From NCBI GenBank assembly GCA_946479405.1, contig CAMLGD010000100.1, forward strand, positions 1 through 11,251: a DNA stretch of 11,251 nt, in the 5' to 3' direction. This stretch comes from an uncultured Vogesella sp. (lineage in GTDB: Bacteria; Pseudomonadota; Gammaproteobacteria; Burkholderiales; Chromobacteriaceae). Positions within the stretch are counted from its first letter, which is position 1, and each line of letters begins with the position of its first letter. The notes beneath the pieces were generated by a model. The model saw only the letters and a list, made by a program, of their open reading frames with translations, had not been told where the DNA came from and did no database searches. Shown here piece after piece: positions 6,269-11,251 of the stretch. The translations under genes and the position numbers were made by a program.

Positions 6269-6700
6269 ATGTCCACCTTGCGCCTGCCCTACTACCAGCT
6301 TTCCGCCAACGCCCTGTCCGGCCTGCGCCAGTGCAAGCAGGCACTGGAAGACAGCCCGCTGGAGCTACCGCTGATCGAGCTGGTCTACCTGCGCATCTCG
6401 CAGATCAACGGCTGCAGCTACTGCCTGGGGCTGCACGCCGACGCGCTGCGCGACCGCGGCGAATCACAGCAACGGCTGGATGCGCTGGCCGGCTGGCACG
6501 CCAGCAGCCTGTTCAGCCCACGCGAACGCGCCGCGCTGCAGTGGGCCGAGGCGCTGACCGCCTTGCCGGACAACCATGCCGCGGATGCCGATTACCAGCC
6601 GCTGACCGCACATTTCAGCGCGCAGGAGGTGTCCGATCTCACCTGCGCCATCGCGCTGATGAACGCGTTCAACCGCCTGGCGGTGGGCATGCGCCAGTAA
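6269..6700 (+). CDS. AhpD-like carboxymuconolactone decarboxylase family protein
   Basis: This 143-residue soluble protein carries the AhpD-type active-site pattern: Glu37, then eleven residues to Cys49, C-S-Y-C (49-52) and His56, i.e. E-x11-C-x2-C-x3-H. In AhpD this set supports thiol-disulfide chemistry and peroxide defence. Many small family members (YciW/alkylhydroperoxidase-like) have the same core, and their substrates are unknown. W-A-E-A-L-T at 92-97 and the C-terminal A-L-M-N-A-F-N-R-L stretch also fit the family. AAGGAG at 6256-6261 lies 7 bases before the ATG. It is co-transcribed with the DUF2798 gene; the pair under a divergent LysR gene suggests an inducible redox or electrophile response (inference). 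Confidence 0.9.
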   Translation: MSTLRLPYYQLSANALSGLRQCKQALEDSPLELPLIELVYLRISQINGCSYCLGLHADALRDRGESQQRLDALAGWHASSLFSPRERAALQWAEALTALPDNHAADADYQPLTAHFSAQEVSDLTCAIALMNAFNRLAVGMRQ

Positions 6701-6711
6701 GCGGCCGCGAT

Positions 6712-6740
6712 TTGGTTATTGCCGGACGGTGATCTATGGT
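6712..6740 (+). promoter_or_regulatory. Possible sigma-70 promoter of the Met-rich lipoprotein gene
   Basis: TTGGTT (6712-6717) and TATGGT (6735-6740) are separated by exactly 17 bases, 34 bases ahead of the lipoprotein ATG. Matches to the consensus hexamers are 3/6 and 4/6, so the call is weak. Confidence 0.3.
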
Positions 6741-6774
6741 TGGCCTAGCAACACCACTTGTGAAGGAGTCAACC

Positions 6775-7278
6775 ATGACCCGTAGCACACTGTTTGTACT
6801 GCTGGCACTGGGCGCGCTGAGCGGCTGTGCCGGCTATGGCCACCACGCCGCCATGCATGACGACATGCAGATGAACAGCGGCCAGATGATGGGCGGCAAT
6901 GGCAAGATGATGGGCGATGGCATGATGGCCGCTCAGAGCAGCGGCATGATGGGCGATGGGGCCATGATGATGGACCCGGCGATGTTCCATCAGGGCGTGC
7001 TGGCGGCACAGGGCGGCAGAACGCTGTACCGCTTTGACAAGGACAGCGCCGGCAGCGGCAGCAGTGCCTGCAACGACGCTTGCGCCGCCAAGTGGCCACC
7101 GTTCATGGCACCCCCGGCCGGACAGGCGCGCGGCGATTTCGGCATCGTCAGCCGCAGCGACCACAGCCGGCAGTGGAGCTACAAGGGTTGGCCGCTGTAT
7201 TTCTGGAGCGGCGACCAGAAAGCCGGTGACATGCTGGGCGACAATATCAACGGCATCTGGCATGTGATCAAACCGTAG
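6775..7278 (+). CDS. Met-rich secreted-repeat lipoprotein (COG4315 type)
   Basis: This 167-residue lipoprotein has a signal peptide with lipobox L-S-G-C, lipidated Cys18, so it is anchored in a membrane on the periplasmic side. Residues 23-70 are a low-complexity segment with 15 methionines plus His23, His24, His28 and several Asp (M-M-G-x-G-x-M-M repeats). This resembles Met-rich copper-binding stretches of periplasmic copper proteins. Residues about 72-167 are the secreted repeat of unknown function (lipoprotein_15/COG4315): G-R-T-L-Y-R-F-D-K-D, C-N-D-A-C (99-103), W-P-P, and Y-K-G-W-P-L-Y-F-W with W-H-V-I at the end. The ATG at 6775 has AAGGAG 6 bases upstream; an earlier in-frame ATG at 6736 would precede the signal peptide. 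It appears monocistronic and is followed by a strong hairpin. A copper or redox role is inferred from composition only. Confidence 0.88.
   Translation: MTRSTLFVLLALGALSGCAGYGHHAAMHDDMQMNSGQMMGGNGKMMGDGMMAAQSSGMMGDGAMMMDPAMFHQGVLAAQGGRTLYRFDKDSAGSGSSACNDACAAKWPPFMAPPAGQARGDFGIVSRSDHSRQWSYKGWPLYFWSGDQKAGDMLGDNINGIWHVIKP
7186..7196 (+). repeat. Near copy of the iterated 11-mer (10/11)
   Basis: GGTTGGCCGCT in the lipoprotein gene, encoding part of the family motif K-G-W-P-L-Y; the last base differs. The protein motif alone could explain it. Confidence 0.35.
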
Positions 7279-7297
7279 CCGCCACCCGCATAGGCAC

Positions 7298-7332
7298 CAG
7301 GCCGGGCTGATAGCAGTCCGGCCTGTCTGTTT
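7298..7332 (+). terminator. Intrinsic terminator after the lipoprotein gene
   Basis: A 12-bp stem (7298-7309 with 7314-7325, one G-T pair) closes an ATAG tetraloop. It is followed by TCTGTTT. It lies 20 bases beyond the lipoprotein stop and is the best hairpin of the window's first 10 kb. The T-run is interrupted. Confidence 0.65.
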
Positions 7333-7358
7333 GCCGCATCTGCAGCGGCGCATGCGGC
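7333..7358. repeat. Second inverted repeat between convergent genes
   Basis: GCCGCAT (7333-7339) and ATGCGGC (7352-7358) form perfect 7-base arms with a 12-base loop, directly after the lipoprotein terminator and 28 bases beyond the ghrA stop on the other strand. It may end ghrA transcription, but no T-tract follows on the minus strand. Confidence 0.35.
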
Positions 7359-7386
7359 GGCACGGCGGCCGCAGCACTATGCCGGG

Positions 7387-8316
7387 TTAGTAGCCGCGTT
7401 CGCGCAGCACCAGACCCAGCCCAGGCTCACCGGCAGCCAGCCGCTCAAGGTTGGCCGCAATCTGTGCCACCGACTCCTGCCGCAGGGTGATGGCGGCAAT
7501 GTGCGGTGTCACCGTTACCGCCGGGTGCTGCCACAGGCGATGCTCCGCCGGCAGCGGCTCGCTGGCAAACACATCCAGCTGCGCGCAGCGCAGGTGGCCG
7601 TTGTCCAGCTGATACAGCAGCGCGTGTTCGTCCAGCAGATCGCCGCGGCCGGCATTGATCAGCATCGCACCGGCCGGCAGTGCGGCCAACCTGCTGGCGT
7701 TCAGCAGTCCCTGCGTTTCCGGTGTCGACGGCAGCACGCAGGCCAGCACATCGCTGCCGGCCAGCAGCTCGTCCAGCCCCTCGTCGCCGAACAGGCAGTC
7801 CACGCCCGGCACCTGCCGCGGCGTGCGGCTCCAGCCGCTGACCACATAGCCGTCGGCGGCCAGCGCCTGCGCCACCGCGCGGCCGATCTCGCCCAGCCCC
7901 AGCACACCGACGCGCACGTCAGCCGGCAGTTTCGGCGGCAGCATTTTCCACACTCCGGCCGCCTGCTGGCGGCGGTAGATATCCATGTGCCGCTGGTAGG
8001 ACAGCACGCCAAAGCGCACGTACTCCACCATCTGCGCCGCCATGCCGCCATCCAGCAGCCGGTAGATCGGCAGCGCCGGCGGCAGATCGTCGCGCGTCAG
8101 CAGTTTGTCCACCCCGGCCCCGAGCGCAAATACCGCCTTGAGATTGGGCAGACCGGCAAACAGCCCCGGCGGCGGCCCCCAGGTAATCACGTACTGCACG
8201 GCCTCCGGCTGGCTGAGCTGCTCCAGGCTGACAAACTGCTGCTGCGGCATGGCGGCACGGAACAACTCAAGGAAGATGGCAACCTCTTTCGGGCTGGGGG
8301 TATGGATCAGGATCAT
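7387..8316 (-). CDS. ghrA: Glyoxylate/hydroxypyruvate reductase A
   Basis: This 309-residue cytoplasmic D-2-hydroxyacid dehydrogenase reduces glyoxylate to glycolate and hydroxypyruvate to D-glycerate with NADPH. The Rossmann motif G-L-G-E-I-G is at 140-145. The catalytic set is in place: Arg224 (N-A-G-R-G-D), Glu253 (D-V-F-A-S-E-P-L-P) and His272 (T-P-H-I-A-A). The N-terminal part (W-G-P-P-P-G-L at 46-52, F-A-L-G-A-G-V-D at 63-70) is specific to the GhrA branch rather than GhrB or SerA. The length equals that of GhrA (about 310). No strong ribosome site precedes the ATG. The gene stands 100 bases from the upstream GNAT gene on the same strand. Two copies of the iterated 11-mer lie inside (7449 and 7681). 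Confidence 0.94.
   Translation of the reverse strand: MILIHTPSPKEVAIFLELFRAAMPQQQFVSLEQLSQPEAVQYVITWGPPPGLFAGLPNLKAVFALGAGVDKLLTRDDLPPALPIYRLLDGGMAAQMVEYVRFGVLSYQRHMDIYRRQQAAGVWKMLPPKLPADVRVGVLGLGEIGRAVAQALAADGYVVSGWSRTPRQVPGVDCLFGDEGLDELLAGSDVLACVLPSTPETQGLLNASRLAALPAGAMLINAGRGDLLDEHALLYQLDNGHLRCAQLDVFASEPLPAEHRLWQHPAVTVTPHIAAITLRQESVAQIAANLERLAAGEPGLGLVLRERGY
7449..7459 (+). repeat. Iterated 11-mer GGTTGGCCGCA, copy 7
   Basis: Exact copy with the AA extension, in ghrA (minus-strand reading A-A-N-L). Confidence 0.8.
7681..7691 (-). repeat. Iterated 11-mer GGTTGGCCGCA, copy 8
   Basis: Exact minus-strand copy in ghrA, read as R-L-A-A; 221 bases from copy 7 and in opposite orientation. Confidence 0.8.
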
Positions 8317-8416
8317 GGCGGGTCCGGCAGTGAGGAACAGATGCTTATCTTACTGTGGATGAAGCACGCCCGGCAGCGACAAGCGCCAGCGCGGGGCACG
8401 CGCCGGCGGCGCGGTA

Positions 8417-8842
8417 TCAGGCCAGCCGTTTTTTCAGGTAATGGCGCTGATGGCCCGGCGGGCAGTCTTCCAGCACGCCCAGCGGCTGGAAGCCCAGCTT
8501 GTGGTAAAACTCCGGCGCCTGAAAGCTGTAGGTGTACAGGAACACGCCGCCACAGCCGCGGCGCACGGCCTCGGCCTCGGCCAGCGCCATCAGCCGCGCG
8601 CCCAGCCCGGCGCCGCGCTGCGCATCATCCAGCCACAGGTAGTCGACATACAGCCAGCCCATGCCGGAATGGCCGAACAGGCCGCCCACCACCGCGCCAT
8701 GCTCATCGCGCGCATACAGCTCGAAATCCTGATAGCCGTAGTCGCCGATGTGCTCGACGTTGTAGGCCTTCAGCCCGGCCTGCACCACCGCCCGCGCCTG
8801 CGCGTCGGCCCCGTGGATGAACTGGAAATGGCTGTGCGACAT
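8417..8842 (-). CDS. GNAT family N-acetyltransferase
   Basis: This 141-residue protein has the GCN5-related acetyltransferase fold. The acetyl-CoA pyrophosphate loop is Q-R-G-A-G-L-G at 75-81, after the beta-4 strand W-L-Y-V-D-Y-L-W-L (63-71). The motif B region F-Y-H-K-L-G-F is at 112-118. It transfers an acetyl group from acetyl-CoA to an amine; the acceptor cannot be deduced. The ATG at 8840-8842 has GGGAG 5 bases upstream. It is on the same strand as selO and ghrA but separated from them by 127 and 100 bases, so it may be transcribed on its own. Confidence 0.92.
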   Translation of the reverse strand: MSHSHFQFIHGADAQARAVVQAGLKAYNVEHIGDYGYQDFELYARDEHGAVVGGLFGHSGMGWLYVDYLWLDDAQRGAGLGARLMALAEAEAVRRGCGGVFLYTYSFQAPEFYHKLGFQPLGVLEDCPPGHQRHYLKKRLA

Positions 8843-8969
8843 ACTGACTCCCGAAGCAAGAAAGCAGGCAGTCTAGCCAGAATCCGCTCTGCGACGCGAG
8901 GCTTGCGTCCGCTTCCGTACAGGAATGTCCCAGCCAGGCGTCACGGCGCTATCTCTCGCCGGACGCTGG

Positions 8970-10439
8970 CTAGGTGCCGCAGAAAGTGCGATAACCCGCC
9001 GCCAGCGCCGCCGGCGCCGGCTGGGTGTAGCGCTCCAGCCCGGCGCGCTCGCTGAACGGCTGAGCCAGCACCACCAGCAGTTGCAGGGTGGGTGCCATGT
9101 CGCCGTGATTGCTGGCTGCCGCCAAGGCTTCTTCCACCAGATGGTTGCGCGGGATGTACAAGGGGTTGGCCGCACGCAACGCGGCAGCGGTCTGCTCCGG
9201 TGCGGCACCACTGGCGGCCAGTTGCTGCCGCCACTGCGCCAGCCACTCGGCCAGCGGCTGCGGCGCGGCAAACTGCGCGGTCAGCCGCGCTTCGTCGCCA
9301 ACAGCGGCATCGGCCAGGTAACGCCAGGCCAGGGTGTGGTCGGCAGCTTGCGCGGCCAGCAATGCCAGCCAGTCTTCCAGCAGCCCCGGCCCATCCTGTG
9401 GCGGCAGCCCCAGCTTGCGGTAGCCCTGAATGCGCCACTGCTGCAGGTATTGCTGCGCAAAGCCTTCCACGATTTCCGTCGCCGCCGGCACCGCGCTGGC
9501 CGGATCGTCCGGCGCGATCAGCGGCAGCAGCGTCTCCGCCAGCCGCGCCAGGTTCCACTGCGCGATCCACGGCTGGTTGCCGTAGGCATAGCGCCCCTGG
9601 CTATCGATGGAGCTGAACACCGTTTCCACATCGTAGTCATCCATGAAGGCGCAGGGGCCGAAGTCGATACTTTCGCCGGACAGCGCCATGTTGTCGGTGT
9701 TCATCACGCCGTGGATGAAGCCGACGTGCATCCACTGCGCAATCAGCTGCGCCTGCGCCGCGCACACGTCTTGCAGCAGCGCCAGGTAGGGGTTGGCCGC
9801 AGCCGTCTGTGCCGGGTAGTGGCGGGCGATGGTGTAGTCGGCCAGTGCCTGCAGCTGCGCCAGTTCACCGCGGGCGGCAAAGTACTGGAAGGTGCCGACG
9901 CGGATGTGGCTGGCGGCGACACGGGTCAGCACCGCCCCCGGTAGCGTGGTGTCGCGGTACACCTCTTCGCCGGTGGCCACCACCGCCAGCGCCCGGGTGG
10001 TGGGAATGCCCAGCGCCTGTAGCGCCTCGCCGATGATCAGCTCGCGCAGCATCGGCCCCACCGCCGCCTTGCCGTCGCCACGACGCGAGAACGGCGTGCG
10101 GCCGCTGCCCTTGAAGGCGATATCGCGGCGTTGGCCGCGGCTATCTATCACCTCGCCCAAGAGCAGTGCGCGGCCATCGCCCAGACTGGGGGAAAAGCCG
10201 CCGAACTGGTGGCCGGCATAGGCCTGCGCCAGCGGCTGCGCGCCGTCCGGCAATTGCGCGCCGGAGAACTGTGCGGCCAACGTTTCCGCCGCCAGCGCGG
10301 TGCTGTCCAGCCCCAGCTCCTGCGCCAGCGCCGCGTTCCAGTACAGCAGGCTGGGGGCGCGCGGTGCGGCCGGCTGCCAGGGGGTGGCGTGTTGCGGCAG
10401 CTCGCGGGCGTAGCTGTTGTCGAAGACGATGGTGGGCAT
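8970..10439 (-). CDS. selO: Protein adenylyltransferase SelO (YdiU/UPF0061)
   Basis: This 489-residue pseudokinase-fold enzyme transfers AMP from ATP to Ser, Thr or Tyr of proteins and is linked to redox homeostasis (established for E. coli and Pseudomonas SelO). Landmarks are G-H-Q-F-G-G-F at 76-82, L-G-D-G-R-A at 86-91, ATP-contacting Lys110 in I-A-F-K-G-S-G, S-R-R-G-D-G-K at 118-124, and the metal and catalytic region H-G-V-M-N-T-D-N (243-250) with D-F-G-P at 259-262. Cys487, third from the end (F-C-G-T), is at the place of the conserved C-terminal Cys or Sec of the family. The ATG at 10437-10439 is chosen because P-T-I-V-F-D-N-S-Y is the family's usual N-terminus and GGAAAG precedes it; a longer frame to 10508 has no support. 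Length is normal for the family. Confidence 0.95.
   Translation of the reverse strand: MPTIVFDNSYARELPQHATPWQPAAPRAPSLLYWNAALAQELGLDSTALAAETLAAQFSGAQLPDGAQPLAQAYAGHQFGGFSPSLGDGRALLLGEVIDSRGQRRDIAFKGSGRTPFSRRGDGKAAVGPMLRELIIGEALQALGIPTTRALAVVATGEEVYRDTTLPGAVLTRVAASHIRVGTFQYFAARGELAQLQALADYTIARHYPAQTAAANPYLALLQDVCAAQAQLIAQWMHVGFIHGVMNTDNMALSGESIDFGPCAFMDDYDVETVFSSIDSQGRYAYGNQPWIAQWNLARLAETLLPLIAPDDPASAVPAATEIVEGFAQQYLQQWRIQGYRKLGLPPQDGPGLLEDWLALLAAQAADHTLAWRYLADAAVGDEARLTAQFAAPQPLAEWLAQWRQQLAASGAAPEQTAAALRAANPLYIPRNHLVEEALAAASNHGDMAPTLQLLVVLAQPFSERAGLERYTQPAPAALAAGYRTFCGT
9164..9174 (+). repeat. Iterated 11-mer GGTTGGCCGCA, copy 9
   Basis: Exact copy in selO (minus-strand reading A-A-N-P). Confidence 0.8.
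9791..9801 (+). repeat. Iterated 11-mer GGTTGGCCGCA, copy 10
   Basis: Exact copy in selO (minus-strand reading A-A-N-P). Confidence 0.8.
10272..10282 (-). repeat. Near copy of the iterated 11-mer (10/11)
   Basis: CGTTGGCCGCA on the minus strand in selO, read as T-L-A-A; the first base differs. Confidence 0.45.
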
Positions 10440-10465
10440 GATCTGGCTTTCCGCTACGAAGATTG

Positions 10466-10494
10466 ATTGAAGTTCGACCGTGCCATGGCGGCAA
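10466..10494 (-). promoter_or_regulatory. Possible selO promoter
   Basis: On the minus strand TTGCCG (10489-10494) and TTCAAT (10466-10471) lie 17 bases apart, each with 4/6 consensus matches, about 26 bases before the selO ATG. The ygiQ terminator lies upstream, so selO needs its own promoter in this 75-base gap. Confidence 0.35.
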
Positions 10495-10514
10495 GGTGCG
10501 CCGCGCATGGCAGC

Positions 10515-10538
10515 AAAAAGCCGCCCCGGAGGGCGGCT
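10515..10538 (-). terminator. Rho-independent terminator of ygiQ
   Basis: On the minus strand the 8-bp stem AGCCGCCC / GGGCGGCT (10538-10531 with 10526-10519) closes a TCCG tetraloop and runs into TTTTT (10519-10515). It starts 12 bases after the ygiQ stop. It is a textbook intrinsic terminator and insulates selO from ygiQ. Confidence 0.88.
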
Positions 10539-10550
10539 GACACAAATGGG

Positions 10551-11251
10551 TTAACGGCTGCGGCCAACCTTGCCGCCCGGTTTGGCACCACCACCGCCAC
10601 GGCCGGTGTTGGGCTTGGCGGCGGCGGGTTTGCCGGCCGGAGCCTTGCCCGCAGCCGGTTTGGCCGTTGCCGGTTTGGCGCTGGCGCTGAAGCTCTTGCC
10701 CTGGCCATTGCCACGCGGGCTGCCGGCCGGGGCGCGCTGGCCCTGCGGCTTGCCGCGGTTCAACGGCTGCTGGCCGAAGCGATGGCGCGCCGCGGCCGCC
10801 TTGTCGCCCGGCGGGGTTGGCGGAATCAGGCAGTGCTTGGCGTGGCCGATCAAGTCGGTACGGCCCATGCTGATCAGTGCGTCGTAGATGATCTGCCAGT
10901 TGTCCGGATGGTGATAGCGCAGCAGCGCCTTGTGCAGCTTGCGGCGGTAGCCGTCGCGCACCACGTCCACTTTTTCCGAGCTGCGGCTCAGGCGCTTCAG
11001 CGGGTTGCGGCGGGTGTGCCACATGGTGGTGGCCATCGCCATCGGCGTCGGGGTGAAGGTCTGCACCTGGTCGAGGCGGAAGTTGTTCTTCTTCAGCCAC
11101 AGCGCCAGATTCACCATGTCCTCGTCGCTGGTGCCCGGGTGGGCGGCGATGAAGTACGGAATCAGGTACTGCTCCTTGCCCGCCTGGCGGCTGAAGCGTT
11201 CGAACAGCTCCTTGAACTTGTCATAGGCGCCCATGCCCGGCTTCATCATCT
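10551..11251 (-). CDS. ygiQ: YgiQ family radical SAM protein, C-terminal part (partial)
   Basis: The gene runs off the window; 232 C-terminal residues are visible in full from M-M-K-P-G-M-G. The first 84 visible residues match the end of the radical SAM core of YgiQ (UPF0313): [13 protein letters not shown] at 28-40, L-W-L-K-K-N-N-F at 50-57, [10 protein letters not shown] at 61-70. The C-terminal YgiQ domain follows to about residue 145. The CxxxCxxC iron-sulfur motif would be upstream, outside the window. The last 85 or so residues are a Lys/Pro/Ala/Gly-rich, probably disordered basic tail with G-K-P-A-A / A-K-P repeats. The family's substrate is not known. An intrinsic terminator follows the TAA. 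Confidence 0.92.
   Translation of the reverse strand, partial: MMKPGMGAYDKFKELFERFSRQAGKEQYLIPYFIAAHPGTSDEDMVNLALWLKKNNFRLDQVQTFTPTPMAMATTMWHTRRNPLKRLSRSSEKVDVVRDGYRRKLHKALLRYHHPDNWQIIYDALISMGRTDLIGHAKHCLIPPTPPGDKAAAARHRFGQQPLNRGKPQGQRAPAGSPRGNGQGKSFSASAKPATAKPAAGKAPAGKPAAAKPNTGRGGGGAKPGGKVGRSR
10559..10569 (-). repeat. Iterated 11-mer GGTTGGCCGCA, copy 11
   Basis: Exact minus-strand copy with the AA extension, five codons before the ygiQ stop in the disordered tail, read as V-G-R; near the ygiQ terminator. Confidence 0.8.

Noticed and set aside
6738..6750. GGTTGGCCTAGCA before the lipoprotein gene as a copy of the word
   Set aside because: Only the first eight bases match, and it lies on the possible -10 element, so it was not counted.
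8937..8967. Bulged hairpin just after the selO stop as a terminator
   Set aside because: The stem is interrupted and no T-tract follows on the minus strand.
10440..10508. Upstream extension of selO
   Set aside because: The extra 23 residues match nothing in the family and would cover the promoter region.
1..11251. tRNA, rRNA, CRISPR array, insertion sequence or attachment site
   Set aside because: No regular direct-repeat array, transposase frame, long terminal inverted repeat or tRNA-like cloverleaf was seen on reading either strand; all gaps between genes are shorter than 150 bases.

Overview
The window is about 65% G+C with dense, short-spaced genes. The protein families (DppD-DppF-type fused ATPase, PACE efflux pump, GhrA, SelO, YgiQ, many LysR regulators) and their residue patterns point to a betaproteobacterium, most plausibly of the Neisseriales/Chromobacteriaceae (Chromobacterium, Vogesella, Aquitalea type). 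That placement is an inference; there is no rRNA or tRNA gene here. I see no mobile element, phage gene or CRISPR array, so this looks like ordinary chromosome.

Layout. 1-1818: the end of an OppC-type permease and a fused two-domain peptide-importer ATPase. 1799-3200: a LysR regulator (minus) that overlaps the ATPase gene tail to tail and is divergent from a PACE-family (AceI-like) efflux pump. A classical LysR box lies on the regulator's own start region. 3342-4430: an orphan PotF-type polyamine-binding protein. 4447-5910 (minus): a LysR regulator followed by a 174-residue protein I do not recognise. Divergent from them, 6008-6700, is a DUF2798 membrane protein with an AhpD-like carboxymuconolactone decarboxylase-family protein. 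6775-7278: a methionine-rich COG4315-type lipoprotein, closed by a strong hairpin. 7387-10439 (minus): ghrA, a GNAT acetyltransferase and selO. 10551-11251 (minus): the 3' part of ygiQ with its own terminator.

The genes are mostly unrelated housekeeping or stress units: nutrient uptake, biocide efflux, redox and metal stress, and carbonyl detoxification. Two divergent regulator-target pairs (2666-2753 and 5911-6007) are the clearest regulatory units.

The most unusual signal is at DNA level. An 11-base word, GGTTGGCCGCA, occurs 11 times exactly in 11.25 kb, on both strands and with little regard to reading frame (five different frames plus one non-coding site). Three further copies match 10 of 11 bases. 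My hand estimate of chance occurrence is about 0.02 copies. Density (about one per kb), lack of strand bias and frame independence resemble the DNA uptake sequences of Neisseriaceae and Pasteurellaceae, but the word matches none of those I know. It is a candidate undescribed uptake or other genome-wide signal.
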